Shown one piece after another: positions 42,141 to 51,224 of a stretch of 64,000 nt of DNA. The position numbers were made by a program, and so were the translations under genes. A model generated the notes under the pieces. The model made no database searches, had not been told where the DNA came from, and was given only the letters and a program-made list of their open reading frames with translations. Numbering within the stretch: the stretch's first letter is position 1; every line of letters begins with the position of its first letter. Origin of the DNA: Amycolatopsis rifamycinica. Lineage in GTDB: Bacteria > Actinomycetota > Actinomycetes > Mycobacteriales > Pseudonocardiaceae. Location: positions 62,001-126,000 of the forward strand of contig NZ_JMQI01000043.1 of the NCBI RefSeq assembly GCF_000695625.1, written 5' to 3'.

Positions 42141-43997
42141 ATGTGCGGTATCGCCGGGTGGGTGGACTTCGGACGTGATCTGTCCGGGGAACGCGCCACG
42201 ATCGACGCGATGAACGAGGCCCAGAAGCACCGGGGCACCGACGCCCGCGGGGTCTGGTGCGCCGCCGACGTCGCGATCGGACACACCAGGACCTCGGTGA
42301 TCGACCTGGCCGGCGGTGTTCAGCCGATGTTCGCGGAGGAGGACGGGCGGACCATCGCCGTGCTGACCTACTCCGGGGAGGTCTTCAACTTCAAGGAGCT
42401 GCGCAACGAGCTGGAACGGCGTGGGCACCGCTTCCGCACCCGCAGCGACACCGAGGTCGTGCTGCGCTCCTACCTCGAGTGGGGCGCCGACTGCGGCAAG
42501 CACCTCGAAGGCATGTACGCCTTCGGCGTCTGGGACCTGCGCACCGAAACCATGCTGCTCGTCCGGGACCGGTTCGGCATCAAGCCGCTGTTCTACAGCC
42601 TGCAGCCGGAAGGCGTCGTCTTCGCGTCCGAGCCGAAGGCGCTGCTGACGCACCCGCTGACCAAGGCGACCGTCGACCTCGACGGCCTGCGGGAGGTCTT
42701 CTCCACCGCCAAGCGGCCCGGCGAGGCCGTCTTCCGCGACCAGGACCAGCTGCGCCCCGGCCACACCCTGTCGATCAGCCGCAAGGGCGTCGTCGACCGG
42801 ACGTACTGGGAGCTCGAAGCCACGCCGCACACCGATGACCTGCCCAACACCATTTCGCACACCCGGCAGCTGCTCGAAGACATCGTCCTCGGGCAGCTGA
42901 CCGCCGACGTCCCGCTCTGCACGCTGCTCTCCGGCGGTCTCGACTCCAGCGCCGTCACCGCCGTCGCGGCGAACTGGCTGCGCAAGAACGGCGAACGCGT
43001 CCGCAGCGTCACCACCACCTACGTCGGCTACAGCGAGAACTTCCAGCCGGACGACACCCGCGACACCGCCGACGGCCCGTTCGCCGACGAGCTGGCCCAG
43101 CACGTCGGCGCCGAGCACATCCACCTCGTGCTCGACACGCGGGACCTGATGGACCCGGAGGTGCGGCTGGCCGCGCTCACCGCGCAGGACATGCCGACCA
43201 CCGCCGGCGACATGGACGCCTCGCACCTGCTGATGATGCGCGCCACCCGCGAGCACTCGATCGTCGCGCTGACCGGCGAGGTCGGCGACGAGGTCTTCGG
43301 CGGATTCCGCTGGATGCACGACGAAGAACTCGTCCGCTCGGGCACCTTTCCCTGGATCGCCAACGAGAAGCGGGTGCCGGGCTGTGTCAAGGGCCAGGGG
43401 CGCGGGCTCTTCCACGACGGCTTCCTCAAGAAGCTCGACATGGACACCTACTACCGCGAAACCTACGCACAGGCGCTGCGCGAAACCCCGCACCAGGAAG
43501 GGGAAAGCGAGTACGAGAGCCTGATGCGGACGGTCCGCTACGTCAAGCTGATGCGCTGGCTGCCGATGCTGCTCGAACGCGGTGACCGGCTGGCCGCGGC
43601 GTGCGGGCTGGAGGCGCGGCTGCCGTTCCTCGACCACCGGCTCGTCGAGTACATGTACAACACGCCGTGGGAGTTCCAGTCGTTCGACGGCCGCGAGAAG
43701 AGCATCCTGCGCGCCGCCGTGAAGGACCTGCTGCCCACGTCGGTGCTCGAGCGGCGCAAGGCGCCCTACCCCGTCACCCAGGACCCGGCCTACACGGAGG
43801 CGCTGCACGCCCTGCTCGCCGAGACGCTCGCCGACCCGGACGCGCCCATCCTGCCGCTGCTCGACCAGCAGGCCGTCAACGAGGTCTACCGGCACCCGAA
43901 GGGCGTTTCGCAGGACTGGCCGAGCCGGATGAACGTCGAAATGGTGCTGCAGATGAACACCTGGCTCAAGCACTACGGCATCACGCTCGACATCTGA
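42141..43997 (+). CDS. AsnB-type asparagine synthase / amidotransferase
   Basis: The 618-residue protein has an N-terminal class II glutamine amidotransferase domain starting MCGIAGW (Cys2 nucleophile after Met removal) and a C-terminal ATP-pyrophosphatase domain with the PP-loop LLSGGLDSSAVTA. Homologues in aromatic type II polyketide clusters (FdmV, XanA, LlpA class) amidate a polyketide acid to set up a lactam or isoquinolone ring. In tetracycline clusters (OxyD) they make the malonamate starter. GGAGG lies 5 bp before the ATG. It is the first gene after the SARP array and is followed 28 nt later by a P450. Confidence 0.93.
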   Translation: MCGIAGWVDFGRDLSGERATIDAMNEAQKHRGTDARGVWCAADVAIGHTRTSVIDLAGGVQPMFAEEDGRTIAVLTYSGEVFNFKELRNELERRGHRFRTRSDTEVVLRSYLEWGADCGKHLEGMYAFGVWDLRTETMLLVRDRFGIKPLFYSLQPEGVVFASEPKALLTHPLTKATVDLDGLREVFSTAKRPGEAVFRDQDQLRPGHTLSISRKGVVDRTYWELEATPHTDDLPNTISHTRQLLEDIVLGQLTADVPLCTLLSGGLDSSAVTAVAANWLRKNGERVRSVTTTYVGYSENFQPDDTRDTADGPFADELAQHVGAEHIHLVLDTRDLMDPEVRLAALTAQDMPTTAGDMDASHLLMMRATREHSIVALTGEVGDEVFGGFRWMHDEELVRSGTFPWIANEKRVPGCVKGQGRGLFHDGFLKKLDMDTYYRETYAQALRETPHQEGESEYESLMRTVRYVKLMRWLPMLLERGDRLAAACGLEARLPFLDHRLVEYMYNTPWEFQSFDGREKSILRAAVKDLLPTSVLERRKAPYPVTQDPAYTEALHALLAETLADPDAPILPLLDQQAVNEVYRHPKGVSQDWPSRMNVEMVLQMNTWLKHYGITLDI

Positions 43998-44025
43998 CCC
44001 GCCGACCGCAGAAGGGAGCAAGCCG

Positions 44026-45237
44026 ATGACGCAGACCGAGCCGAAGCCCGTGCCGATGACCCGGCGGTGCCCGCTGGCCCCGCCCGACGAATACGCGCAG
44101 CTGCGCGAAGAAGCCCCGGTCAGCGAGGTGGCCCTGCCGGACGGCAACACCGGCTGGCTGGTCACCCGCTTCGACGACGTCACCACCGTGCTGGTGCACC
44201 CGGACGTGAGTGCGCAGCGGAAGTTCCAGACCTCGGTCACGTCGGTCACGCTCAGCCCCGAGGAGTACCTGGCGTCCGGGTTCGGGGTGTCGTTCATCGG
44301 GATGGACCCGCCGGAGCACACGCACTACCGCAAGCTGATGACCGGCATGTTCACCGTCAAGCGGCTGCGGGCGCTGGTACCGCGGATCGAGAAGATCGTC
44401 GACGACCAGCTGGACGTCCTGGTCGACGGCGGCTCGCCCGCCGACCTCATCCCCGAGTTCGCGCAGCCGGTGCCGTCGCTGGTGATCTGCGAGCTGCTCG
44501 GGATGCCGTACGAGGACAGCAAGCTCTACCAGGAACGCACGCACGTCATCATGAGCCTCGAGCGGACGAAGGAAGCCCTGCTCGACGCGATGACCGGGAT
44601 GTCGGACGACATGCGCGAGCTCGTCCGCGAGAAGCGCGCGCACCCGGACGGCAAGCTGATCAGCAGCCTGATCGAGGCCGTGCCCGACGACGGCGTCCCG
44701 CTCACCGACGACGAGCTGGTGGCGATCGGGAACCTGATGATGATCGCGGGTTACGAGACGACCGCGAACATGATCGGCCTCGGCGCGCTCACGCTGCTGC
44801 ACTTCCGCGACCAGTGGGAAACCCTGTGCCGGCAGCCGGAACTGGCCGAGCGCGCGGTCGAGGAGATCCTGCGCTACCTGACGGTCGGGCCGTTCTGCCT
44901 GCCGCGCACGGCGAAGACGGACATCGAGCTGGGTGGGCGGCACATCCGCGCCGGGGACCCGATCCTGCTGTCGACCGAGTCGGCGAACTGGGACCCCGCG
45001 CAGTTCGAGCGCCCCGAGGTCTTCGACATCACCCGCAAGCCCAAGCGGCACGTCGGGTTCGCCTACGGCGCGCACCAGTGCCTGGGGCAGGAGCTGGCCC
45101 GGATCGAGATGCGGATCGCGTTCTCGAAGCTGGCGCGGCGGCTGCCGCAGCTGCGCTTGGCGGTGCCGCTGGAGCAGGTGCCGATGCGCACGGACATGCA
45201 GATCTACGGCGCCCACGAGGTGCCGGTCGCCTGGTAG
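44026..45237 (+). CDS. Cytochrome P450 monooxygenase (P450-1)
   Basis: The 403-residue bacterial P450 has the I-helix AGYETT (acid-alcohol pair Glu-Thr intact), the ExxR motif in EEILRYL and the heme-binding loop FAYGAHQCLG with Cys352. It should use ferredoxin-fed electrons to oxidise the polyketide. No ferredoxin gene is adjacent. It follows the amidotransferase gene closely and is closed by a strong terminator, so these two form the first transcript. Confidence 0.95.
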   Translation: MTQTEPKPVPMTRRCPLAPPDEYAQLREEAPVSEVALPDGNTGWLVTRFDDVTTVLVHPDVSAQRKFQTSVTSVTLSPEEYLASGFGVSFIGMDPPEHTHYRKLMTGMFTVKRLRALVPRIEKIVDDQLDVLVDGGSPADLIPEFAQPVPSLVICELLGMPYEDSKLYQERTHVIMSLERTKEALLDAMTGMSDDMRELVREKRAHPDGKLISSLIEAVPDDGVPLTDDELVAIGNLMMIAGYETTANMIGLGALTLLHFRDQWETLCRQPELAERAVEEILRYLTVGPFCLPRTAKTDIELGGRHIRAGDPILLSTESANWDPAQFERPEVFDITRKPKRHVGFAYGAHQCLGQELARIEMRIAFSKLARRLPQLRLAVPLEQVPMRTDMQIYGAHEVPVAW

Positions 45238-45263
45238 CCGCCGCCCGCGGTGAAGGACCCTTC

Positions 45264-45297
45264 GCTCGCACCGGCCACCGGCCGGTGCGAGCTTTTT
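45264..45297 (+). terminator. Rho-independent terminator after P450-1
   Basis: GCTCGCACCGGCC (45264-45276), loop ACC, GGCCGGTGCGAGC (45280-45292) then TTTTT: a perfect 13-bp stem with a T-tract, 27 bp past the P450 stop. Confidence 0.9.
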
Positions 45298-45348
45298 CGT
45301 GCCGGTCGCCGGGCGCCGGCTGTAACCGAGGATGAGCTGGTCAGTTCT

Positions 45349-45402
45349 CTGATCGACTTAATCAAACATCTAGTTGACACAGTGGCACGGCTCGTTGATT
45401 AT
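45349..45402 (+). promoter_or_regulatory. Exporter promoter with TetR-type operator (box A)
   Basis: TTGACA (45374-45379), 17-bp spacer and GATTAT (45397-45402) form a near-consensus sigma-70-type promoter for the exporter operon. It is overlapped by a 36-bp box (45349-45384) that recurs, inverted and 32/36 identical, at 56643-56678 beside the TetR gene. The box contains imperfect half-sites ATCGACTTA and TAGTTGAC. Binding by the TetR protein would occlude the -35 element. Confidence 0.8.
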
Positions 45403-45439
45403 GGAGAGACGAGTTGCACTGTCGGAAAAGGAGTACGTC

Positions 45440-46873
45440 GTGGAGAAGCATCCGCTCAGGTGGTGGGCGCTCGCCGTCGCCGTCCTGGCCGTCCTGGTGG
45501 ACATGATCGACAACCAGATCGTGGCGGTGGCGCTGCCCACCATCCAGCGGGAGCTCGGCACGGGGGATTCGGCGCTGCAGTGGATTTCCGCCGGCTACGC
45601 ACTGGGGTTCGCGCTCACCCTGATCACCGGCGGCAGGCTCGGTGACCGGCACGGCACCAAGAAGCTGTTCCTGGCCGGCATGGTCGTGTTCACCGGCGCT
45701 TCGCTCGCGGCCGGGCTCGCCGGGCACGTCGGCGTGCTGATCGCCGCGCGCGTGATCCAGGGCGTCGGATCCGGGCTGATGGTGCCGCAGGTCCTGTCGT
45801 TCATCCACTCGGAGTTCGACGAGAAGGAACGCCCGAAGGCGATGACCTTCTACGCGGGTGCGTTCCCGATCGGCGGCCTCGCCGGCCCGCTGCTGGGTGG
45901 CGTGCTGACCCAGGCCAACCTGTTCGACACCGGCTGGCGCGCGATCTTCCTGGTCAACCTGCCCATCGGGGTGCTCGCCCTGATCGGCGCGCTGGTCACG
46001 ATGCCGAGCCGTCCCGGGTTCTTCCGGCACCGCCTCGACTTCGGTGGCCTGCTGCTGCTGACCGCCGGGCTGTTCGCGGTGTTCTACCCGCTGGTCCAGG
46101 GCCGCGAGCTGGGCTGGCCGACCTGGTCGATCGTGCTGATGGTCGCCGCCATCCCGCTGTTCGCGATCTTCGCGCTGCACCAGCGGATGCTGGCCAAGCG
46201 CGGCGGCGAGCCGCTGGTCCCGCCGGCCCTGCTGAAGTACCGCAGCCTCTCCGGGGGCCAGGCCGTCATGCTCTGCATCAACACCGCGGTCGGCGTGTTC
46301 TTCATCCTGACCCTGCACCTGCAGCTGGGCCTCGGGTTCTCCCCGCTGGAGGCGGCACTGACGTTCGCGCCGTCGACGATCGGCATCGTGGCCGGCAACG
46401 TCATGGGCATGCAGCTGGCCCCCAAGCTCGGCCGCGCGTTCACCGCCGTCTCGATCGTGGTGCTGCTGGCCAGCCTGGTCGCGATCGCGATCGTCGTCCA
46501 GGTGCTGGGCAAGGACCTGAACATCTGGGCGCTGCTGGCCCCGGTGATCGGCTTTGGGCTGGGGATGGGCGCGGTGCTGAACTCGCTGTTCGGCGTGTCG
46601 ATGTCGGAGATCCAGATGCAGCAGGCCGGCGCCGCGTCCGGGCTCGTGAACACCACGGTCCAGCTCGGCACCGCCACCGGCATCGCGTTGTTCGGCACGG
46701 TGTTCTTCTCGCGGCTGGGCACCGGGTTCGAGTACGCGACGGTCAGCGCGATCGCCGTCAGCGCCGGGGTGCTGGTGCTGGCGCTGCTGTTCACGACCGC
46801 GTTGCCGGGCAAGAAGCAGGCGGCCCAGGCCGCCGAGAAGACCGGCGAGCACGCCGAGGCGTCGGCACGATGA
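45440..46873 (+). CDS. DHA2-type MFS exporter (14 helices)
   Basis: The 477-residue transporter has about 14 membrane segments and the DHA2 motifs LVDMIDNQIVAVALPTI (motif C-like region at the start), GGRLGDRHGTKKLF (motif A) and a Gly/Pro-rich helix 5. It is a drug:proton antiporter of the class used for self-resistance and export in antibiotic clusters. GTG at 45440 has AGGAG seven bases upstream; earlier starts would put the -10 element inside the gene. It leads four genes joined by 4-nt overlaps and is controlled by box A. Confidence 0.92.
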   Translation: MEKHPLRWWALAVAVLAVLVDMIDNQIVAVALPTIQRELGTGDSALQWISAGYALGFALTLITGGRLGDRHGTKKLFLAGMVVFTGASLAAGLAGHVGVLIAARVIQGVGSGLMVPQVLSFIHSEFDEKERPKAMTFYAGAFPIGGLAGPLLGGVLTQANLFDTGWRAIFLVNLPIGVLALIGALVTMPSRPGFFRHRLDFGGLLLLTAGLFAVFYPLVQGRELGWPTWSIVLMVAAIPLFAIFALHQRMLAKRGGEPLVPPALLKYRSLSGGQAVMLCINTAVGVFFILTLHLQLGLGFSPLEAALTFAPSTIGIVAGNVMGMQLAPKLGRAFTAVSIVVLLASLVAIAIVVQVLGKDLNIWALLAPVIGFGLGMGAVLNSLFGVSMSEIQMQQAGAASGLVNTTVQLGTATGIALFGTVFFSRLGTGFEYATVSAIAVSAGVLVLALLFTTALPGKKQAAQAAEKTGEHAEASAR

Positions 46874-48507
46874 CCGGATCGGGCAACCACGAGACTCCGG
46901 TGCTGATCGTCGGAGGCGGCATCACCGGCCTGTCCACGGCGCTCTTCCTGGCCCGGCTCGGGGTTCGCCCGATCCTGGTCGAACGGCATCCCTCCACCGC
47001 CGTGCTGCCCCAGGCGCGGGCGTTCAACCCGCGTTCCATGGAGATCTACCGCGCGCTGGGGCTCGCGGCGGCCATCCGGGAGCGGACGTCGATCCTCACC
47101 GACATGCCCGACATGATCGGTGCGGAGACGCTGGCCGGGCGGGAGCACTTCCGGTTCGACGTGCTCGCCAAGGCCCGGCCGCCGGCGTCCCTCAGCCCGG
47201 CGGACTGGGAGATGATCGACCAGGACGAGCTGGAGCGGATCGTGCGCGCGCACGCCGAGGACAGCGGCGCGGACGTGCGGTTCGGCACCGAACTGGTCGC
47301 GCTGACCGACCGCGGCGACGGGGTCACGGCGGTGGTGCGCGACCTGGAAACCGGGGCGCACAACCGGATCCGCGCCGCGTACGTCGTCGCCGCCGACGGT
47401 CACCGCGCCGGCGTCCGCGAGCGGCTCGGCATCGGCGCCGACGGGCCCGGCGTGCTGCTGCGGGTCGCGAACTTCGTCTTCGACGCCGACCTCGGGGCCG
47501 CGCTGCGGGGCCGCCGGTTCCTGCTGGCCTACCTGGACCGGCCGGTGAAGGGCTCGACGCTGATCCCGCTGCGGGAGTTCGGCCGGTGGGCGCTGTCCGT
47601 GCCCTACCGCCCCGAGCGGGGCGAAAGCCCGGCGGACTTCACCGAGCGGCGCTGCGCCGAGCTGGCCAGGCAGGCCATCGGGATCCCGGACGCCGACGTC
47701 CGGCTCGTCCCGTCGATGCCGGGGGCGGACCGGATCGTGTCGACCACGACGATCGGCGGCTGGGTGGCCCGCCGGTTCCGGGCCGGGCGGGTGTTCTTCG
47801 CCGGCGACGCGGCGCACGTCGTGCCGCCGTCCGGTTCGTACGGCGCGAACACCGGCATCGCCGACGCGCACAACCTCGCGTGGAAGCTCGCCGCCGTGCT
47901 GACGCGCGCAGCGGGCGACGCGCTCCTGGACACCTACGAGGACGAGCGGCGCCCGGTCGCCCGGGTGACGCTGGAAGCCGCGATGCAGCTGCTCCACGAC
48001 CGCCACGAAGGCGCGGGCGACCACCCGAAGACCGACGACCTGGCGATGATCTTCGGCTACCGCTACACGTCGGCGGCGGTGCTCGCCGGGACCGGCCGTC
48101 CGGTCGAAGACCCGCGCGTCCCCCGCGGCGAGCCGGGGCTGCGGGCCCCGCACGTGCGGCTGGAGCAGGGCGGCACGGCCCTGTCCACACTGGACTTGTT
48201 CACCGGCGCGTTCACCGTGCTGGCCGGCCCGGACGGAGTCGGCTGGGTCGCCGCCGCGAAGGCGGCCGCGGCCGGGCTCGGCCTGGCGCTGGACGTGCAC
48301 CGCATCGGCTTCGAGTTCGACGATCCGGAAGACCGGTGGGCCACGGCGTACGGGGTCACCTCCCGGGGCGCGGTCCTCGTCCGGCCGGACGGGTTCGTCG
48401 CGTGGCGGGCCCGTGAGCTGCCCGAAAACCCGGAGCACGACCTGCGTGACGCGCTGTGCCGCGTGCTCGCGCTGAACGGGGAACGCGTCCGTTCCGCCGG
48501 CCGATGA
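46870..48507 (+). CDS. FAD-dependent aromatic hydroxylase (PgaE/RdmE-like)
   Basis: The 545-residue class A flavoprotein monooxygenase shows GGGITGLSTALFLARLG (FAD ADP part), DGHRAGVR (mid motif), and FAGDAAHVVPPSGSYGANTGIADAHNLAWKL (FAD ribityl part), then a C-terminal thioredoxin-like domain as in angucycline and rifampicin hydroxylases. It probably hydroxylates or ring-opens a polycyclic aromatic intermediate. It overlaps the exporter stop by 4 nt (ATGA). The same operon placement is used by drug-inactivating hydroxylases, so a resistance role is also possible. Confidence 0.92.
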   Translation: MTGSGNHETPVLIVGGGITGLSTALFLARLGVRPILVERHPSTAVLPQARAFNPRSMEIYRALGLAAAIRERTSILTDMPDMIGAETLAGREHFRFDVLAKARPPASLSPADWEMIDQDELERIVRAHAEDSGADVRFGTELVALTDRGDGVTAVVRDLETGAHNRIRAAYVVAADGHRAGVRERLGIGADGPGVLLRVANFVFDADLGAALRGRRFLLAYLDRPVKGSTLIPLREFGRWALSVPYRPERGESPADFTERRCAELARQAIGIPDADVRLVPSMPGADRIVSTTTIGGWVARRFRAGRVFFAGDAAHVVPPSGSYGANTGIADAHNLAWKLAAVLTRAAGDALLDTYEDERRPVARVTLEAAMQLLHDRHEGAGDHPKTDDLAMIFGYRYTSAAVLAGTGRPVEDPRVPRGEPGLRAPHVRLEQGGTALSTLDLFTGAFTVLAGPDGVGWVAAAKAAAAGLGLALDVHRIGFEFDDPEDRWATAYGVTSRGAVLVRPDGFVAWRARELPENPEHDLRDALCRVLALNGERVRSAGR

Positions 48508-49274
48508 CGCGCGACGAGGACGCGGTGCGGTGGCTGCCGGTCACGGACGAGCGCTGCGGTGACGACCGGTTCGCCGGCCCGGGCATCAGCGCGCTCCACC
48601 GGGCCGCCGACCTGGCCGCGGTGCCCGAAACGGTGGTGCTGACCGCACCGCTCCCGCACTGGCGGGACCTGGCCCGGCGGCGGCCCGACCCGCTGGCGGA
48701 ATACGCGAGCCTGGTCGAGGAACCGGTATCCCTGCGAGCGTGGCGGGTCCGCCCGGGAGCGGACGACGTGCCGGTGGGGCCGGTCTTCGTCAACCTCGGC
48801 CCGGGCACGGTCACCGAAGGAATGCTGGAGCTGCTCGCGCTCGCGGAGGACGGCCCGCCGGAGTTCCCGCGGCTGGCGTTCTCGCTGCAGCGGTTCACGG
48901 CGGCGGAGGCGACGGTGCTCGCGCAGGCGGCACCGGACGGCGAACGCGTGCGGGCGCAGGCGTTCCTCGGCCTGGCCGAGCAGCTCGCCGAGCCCCTGTA
49001 CCCGGACCTGGTCGTGCTGGTGGGCCCGCAGCTGGCCGTCCACGAGTACCGGGTGGCGGACAAGCCGACGGCCACGGTCGCCGCGGACGGCGGCAGCCGC
49101 ACCGAGCAGATCGGGCAGCTGCGGCGGCGCGCGCCGGTGCTGCGGGTGAAGGTGCTGCAGGAGATCGGGGCGCTCGCCGTCTCGATCGCCCGGCGGCTCG
49201 CGGTTCCGGTGACCGCGGAGTTCGCGGTGGCCGGGGGAAAGCCGTTGCTGCTGCGCTGCCGGCCGCGGCCGTGA
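48504..49274 (+). CDS. PPDK/PEP-synthase-like fragment protein of unknown function
   Basis: The 256-residue protein resembles the middle of pyruvate phosphate dikinase: VFVNLGPGTVTEGMLELLA followed by LAFSLQRF matches the PPDK stretch with LNLGLND..TVEGL..., and the C-terminus AEFAVAGGKPLLLRCRPRP matches the end of the ATP-grasp domain (EWAxxDGRLxLLQxRP). The catalytic nucleotide-binding Lys/Arg region and the His swivel domain are absent. It is coupled by 4-nt overlaps to the hydroxylase before and the FadR gene behind. Its function is unknown; a scaffold or ligand-binding role is conceivable. Confidence 0.6.
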   Translation: MTRDEDAVRWLPVTDERCGDDRFAGPGISALHRAADLAAVPETVVLTAPLPHWRDLARRRPDPLAEYASLVEEPVSLRAWRVRPGADDVPVGPVFVNLGPGTVTEGMLELLALAEDGPPEFPRLAFSLQRFTAAEATVLAQAAPDGERVRAQAFLGLAEQLAEPLYPDLVVLVGPQLAVHEYRVADKPTATVAADGGSRTEQIGQLRRRAPVLRVKVLQEIGALAVSIARRLAVPVTAEFAVAGGKPLLLRCRPRP

Positions 49275-50017
49275 ACACCCCGGAGTTCGACGCGGTGTTC
49301 CGGCCGGTGCGGTCGGGCCGGGCGGTCGAGGAGACCCTGGACCGGCTGCTGCAGCTGGTGCGGCTGGGGATCGTCGGAGCGGGCGCGCGGCTGCCGTCGG
49401 AACGCGAGCTGGCCGAGCGGCTGTCGGTCAGCCGCGTGACGTTGCGGGAGGCGCTCCGGGAGCTGGCGGCCGCCGGCTACGTCGAATCGCGGCGTGGCCG
49501 GTACGGCGGGACGTTCGTCGTGGAGACACTGCCCGCGCCGCGGCGGATCGAGCGGCCCGGGGCGGCCGAGCTGGAGGATGTCCTGTGCCTGCGGCGGATC
49601 CTGGAGCCGGGCGCGGCGGAGCTGGCCGCGGCGCGGCGGCTGAGTTCGGCGGCCCGGCAGCACCTGGCCGCCACCTCCGCCGAAGCGGCCGCGGCGGACC
49701 CGTTGGACTACCGGCGCCGCGATTCCCGGCTGCACCTGGCCATCGCGGAGGTGACCGCGTCCGGCTCGCTGACCACGGCCGTCGCGGACGTCCGGATGCG
49801 GATCGCCGGCGTGCTCGACGAGAACCCGGTGAGCCGGGGGCGCCGGGACCGGTCGGACGCCCAGCACGCTCGCATCGTGGAGGCGATCCTGGCGGGCGAC
49901 CCGGTCGCGGCGCGGGCGGCGATGGCCGAGCACGTCGAGGAAACAGCCTCGCTGCTGCGGACGAGTGGGACGGGTGCCGGGGCGGATCCGGGCACGCCCC
50001 GGCACCCGGGCTCCTAA
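49271..50017 (+). CDS. FadR-subfamily GntR regulator
   Basis: The 248-residue protein has an N-terminal winged helix (LPSERELAERLSVSRVTLREALRELAAAGYVESRRG) and an FCD ligand-binding all-helical domain (ILEPGAAELAAARRL, DSRLHLAIAEVTAS, MAEHVEETASLL). It is the last gene of the exporter operon, its GTG overlapping the previous stop. FadR proteins bind organic acids, so it may sense a pathway intermediate and feed back on the operon. Confidence 0.88.
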   Translation: MNTPEFDAVFRPVRSGRAVEETLDRLLQLVRLGIVGAGARLPSERELAERLSVSRVTLREALRELAAAGYVESRRGRYGGTFVVETLPAPRRIERPGAAELEDVLCLRRILEPGAAELAAARRLSSAARQHLAATSAEAAAADPLDYRRRDSRLHLAIAEVTASGSLTTAVADVRMRIAGVLDENPVSRGRRDRSDAQHARIVEAILAGDPVAARAAMAEHVEETASLLRTSGTGAGADPGTPRHPGS

Positions 50018-51057
50018 CCGGCCAGCGCCGCGGCCAGCAGCGGGAACTCGTCGTCGGTCGGCGCCGTGATGCGCAGGCCGGGAACGCGGCCCGCCTGGTC
50101 CTCGCCGAAGACGCGGACCACCACGCCCGCGCGGACCAGCTCGTCGTAGTCGCGCTGGGGGTCCGCCGAGGCGACGAACCGGTAGTGCACCGGCGCCCCG
50201 CGCACCACACCCTCGTAGCGGCGGGCCAGCAGGCCCTCCATCGCCTCCGCGTTGGCCAGCAGCCGCGTCAGGGTGCGCTCGGCCCAGCCGGTCTCGCGCA
50301 GGGCCGCGATCGCCACCACCGAGTCCACATAGGACAAGGGCCAGTTGAGCCGCTGGGCCGCGACCGCCGTGCGCAGCTGCGCGTTCGCTGTCCACATCGC
50401 TCCGGTCCGGGCGCCCGCGATACCGAACAGCTTGTTCGGCGACGACAGCACGACCACATTGGACAGCCCGGCCCACGCCATCGACTGCCGCCGCCCGCCG
50501 CCGAGGAAGTCCACGTACGCCTCGTCGACGATCAGCGTCGACGACGGGTTCGCGCGGCACACCTCCGCCAGGTCCGCCGGCGGGATGTGCAGGCCGAGCG
50601 GGTTGTTCGGATTGGACACCACGACGTAGGAGTAGCGCGCCATGCCCTCGGCGATCCGCGCCAGCCGCGTCGCGACGGTGTCGATCCCGCCGTCCGACGG
50701 CGGCAGGTGGTTGCGGAACCAGCGGATGCTGTCGGTGTAGTCCGGCGTCACCACGGCCACTTCGGACGGTGGCAGCAGCCGCGCCAGCACCCGGATGAAC
50801 TCGGTGATGCCGCGCCCGGACACCAGCAGCTCGGGGTCCACCGAAAGGTAGTTCGCGTAGGTGGCCCGGAACAGCGAGTCGGCCTCGTACGGGTGAGCGC
50901 GCAGCCGCTGGACGTCGAGCTCCCGCAGCGCGACCCGCACCGCCGACGGCGGCCCGTACCGGTTGACGCAGGTGCCGAGGTCGAGGTAGGTGTCACCGGC
51001 GAGGCCCCGGAGGTCTCCGCCCTGCCGGTGGATGGCGTCCTCGGAAAGACTTTTCAT
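50014..51057 (-). CDS. HisC-like class I/II PLP aminotransferase
   Basis: The 347-residue fold-type I enzyme shows NPNNPLGLHI, VDEAYVDFLGG and the PLP-Lys motif SSPNKLFGIAGARTG. The nearest relatives I can place are histidinol-phosphate aminotransferase and CobD-like enzymes, but as a cluster member it could supply an amino group to a sugar or precursor. It is convergent with the FadR gene (stop codons overlap) and divergent from the beta-helix gene. Whether it belongs to the pathway is uncertain. Confidence 0.82.
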   Translation of the reverse strand: MKSLSEDAIHRQGGDLRGLAGDTYLDLGTCVNRYGPPSAVRVALRELDVQRLRAHPYEADSLFRATYANYLSVDPELLVSGRGITEFIRVLARLLPPSEVAVVTPDYTDSIRWFRNHLPPSDGGIDTVATRLARIAEGMARYSYVVVSNPNNPLGLHIPPADLAEVCRANPSSTLIVDEAYVDFLGGGRRQSMAWAGLSNVVVLSSPNKLFGIAGARTGAMWTANAQLRTAVAAQRLNWPLSYVDSVVAIAALRETGWAERTLTRLLANAEAMEGLLARRYEGVVRGAPVHYRFVASADPQRDYDELVRAGVVVRVFGEDQAGRVPGLRITAPTDDEFPLLAAALAG

Positions 51058-51156
51058 CAGTTTCCGCCTTCTGCTGGGTCAGGGTTCCCCACCGTGGCAG
51101 CGGCCGATCCAACCCGGCTCGAACGCGGCTGGCGCGTCCCGCGAATCCAGGCCGTT

Positions 51157-51174
51157 CCGAGTTCCGCCCGAGCA
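51157..51174 (+). promoter_or_regulatory. Two weak SARP-like heptamers before the beta-helix gene
   Basis: CCGAGTT (51157) and CCGAGCA (51168) are 11 bp apart on the strand of the beta-helix gene, about 50 bp before its start. Two copies of a five-base core can occur by chance, so this is weak. Confidence 0.3.
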
Positions 51175-51224
51175 CGCGTGGTGACCATCCGGGTGACCCC
51201 GCCGCAACCAGGAAGGGATTCACG

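Noticed and set aside
40152..44321. Very long minus-strand open frame (over 1300 codons) across SARP-1 and the amidotransferase
   Set aside because: It is an antisense frame kept open by high GC content; it has no domain, and the plus strand encodes complete known families.
45374..45439. Longer N-terminus for the exporter starting at TTG 45374
   Set aside because: That TTG is part of the -35 hexamer; the GTG at 45440 has a well-spaced ribosome site.
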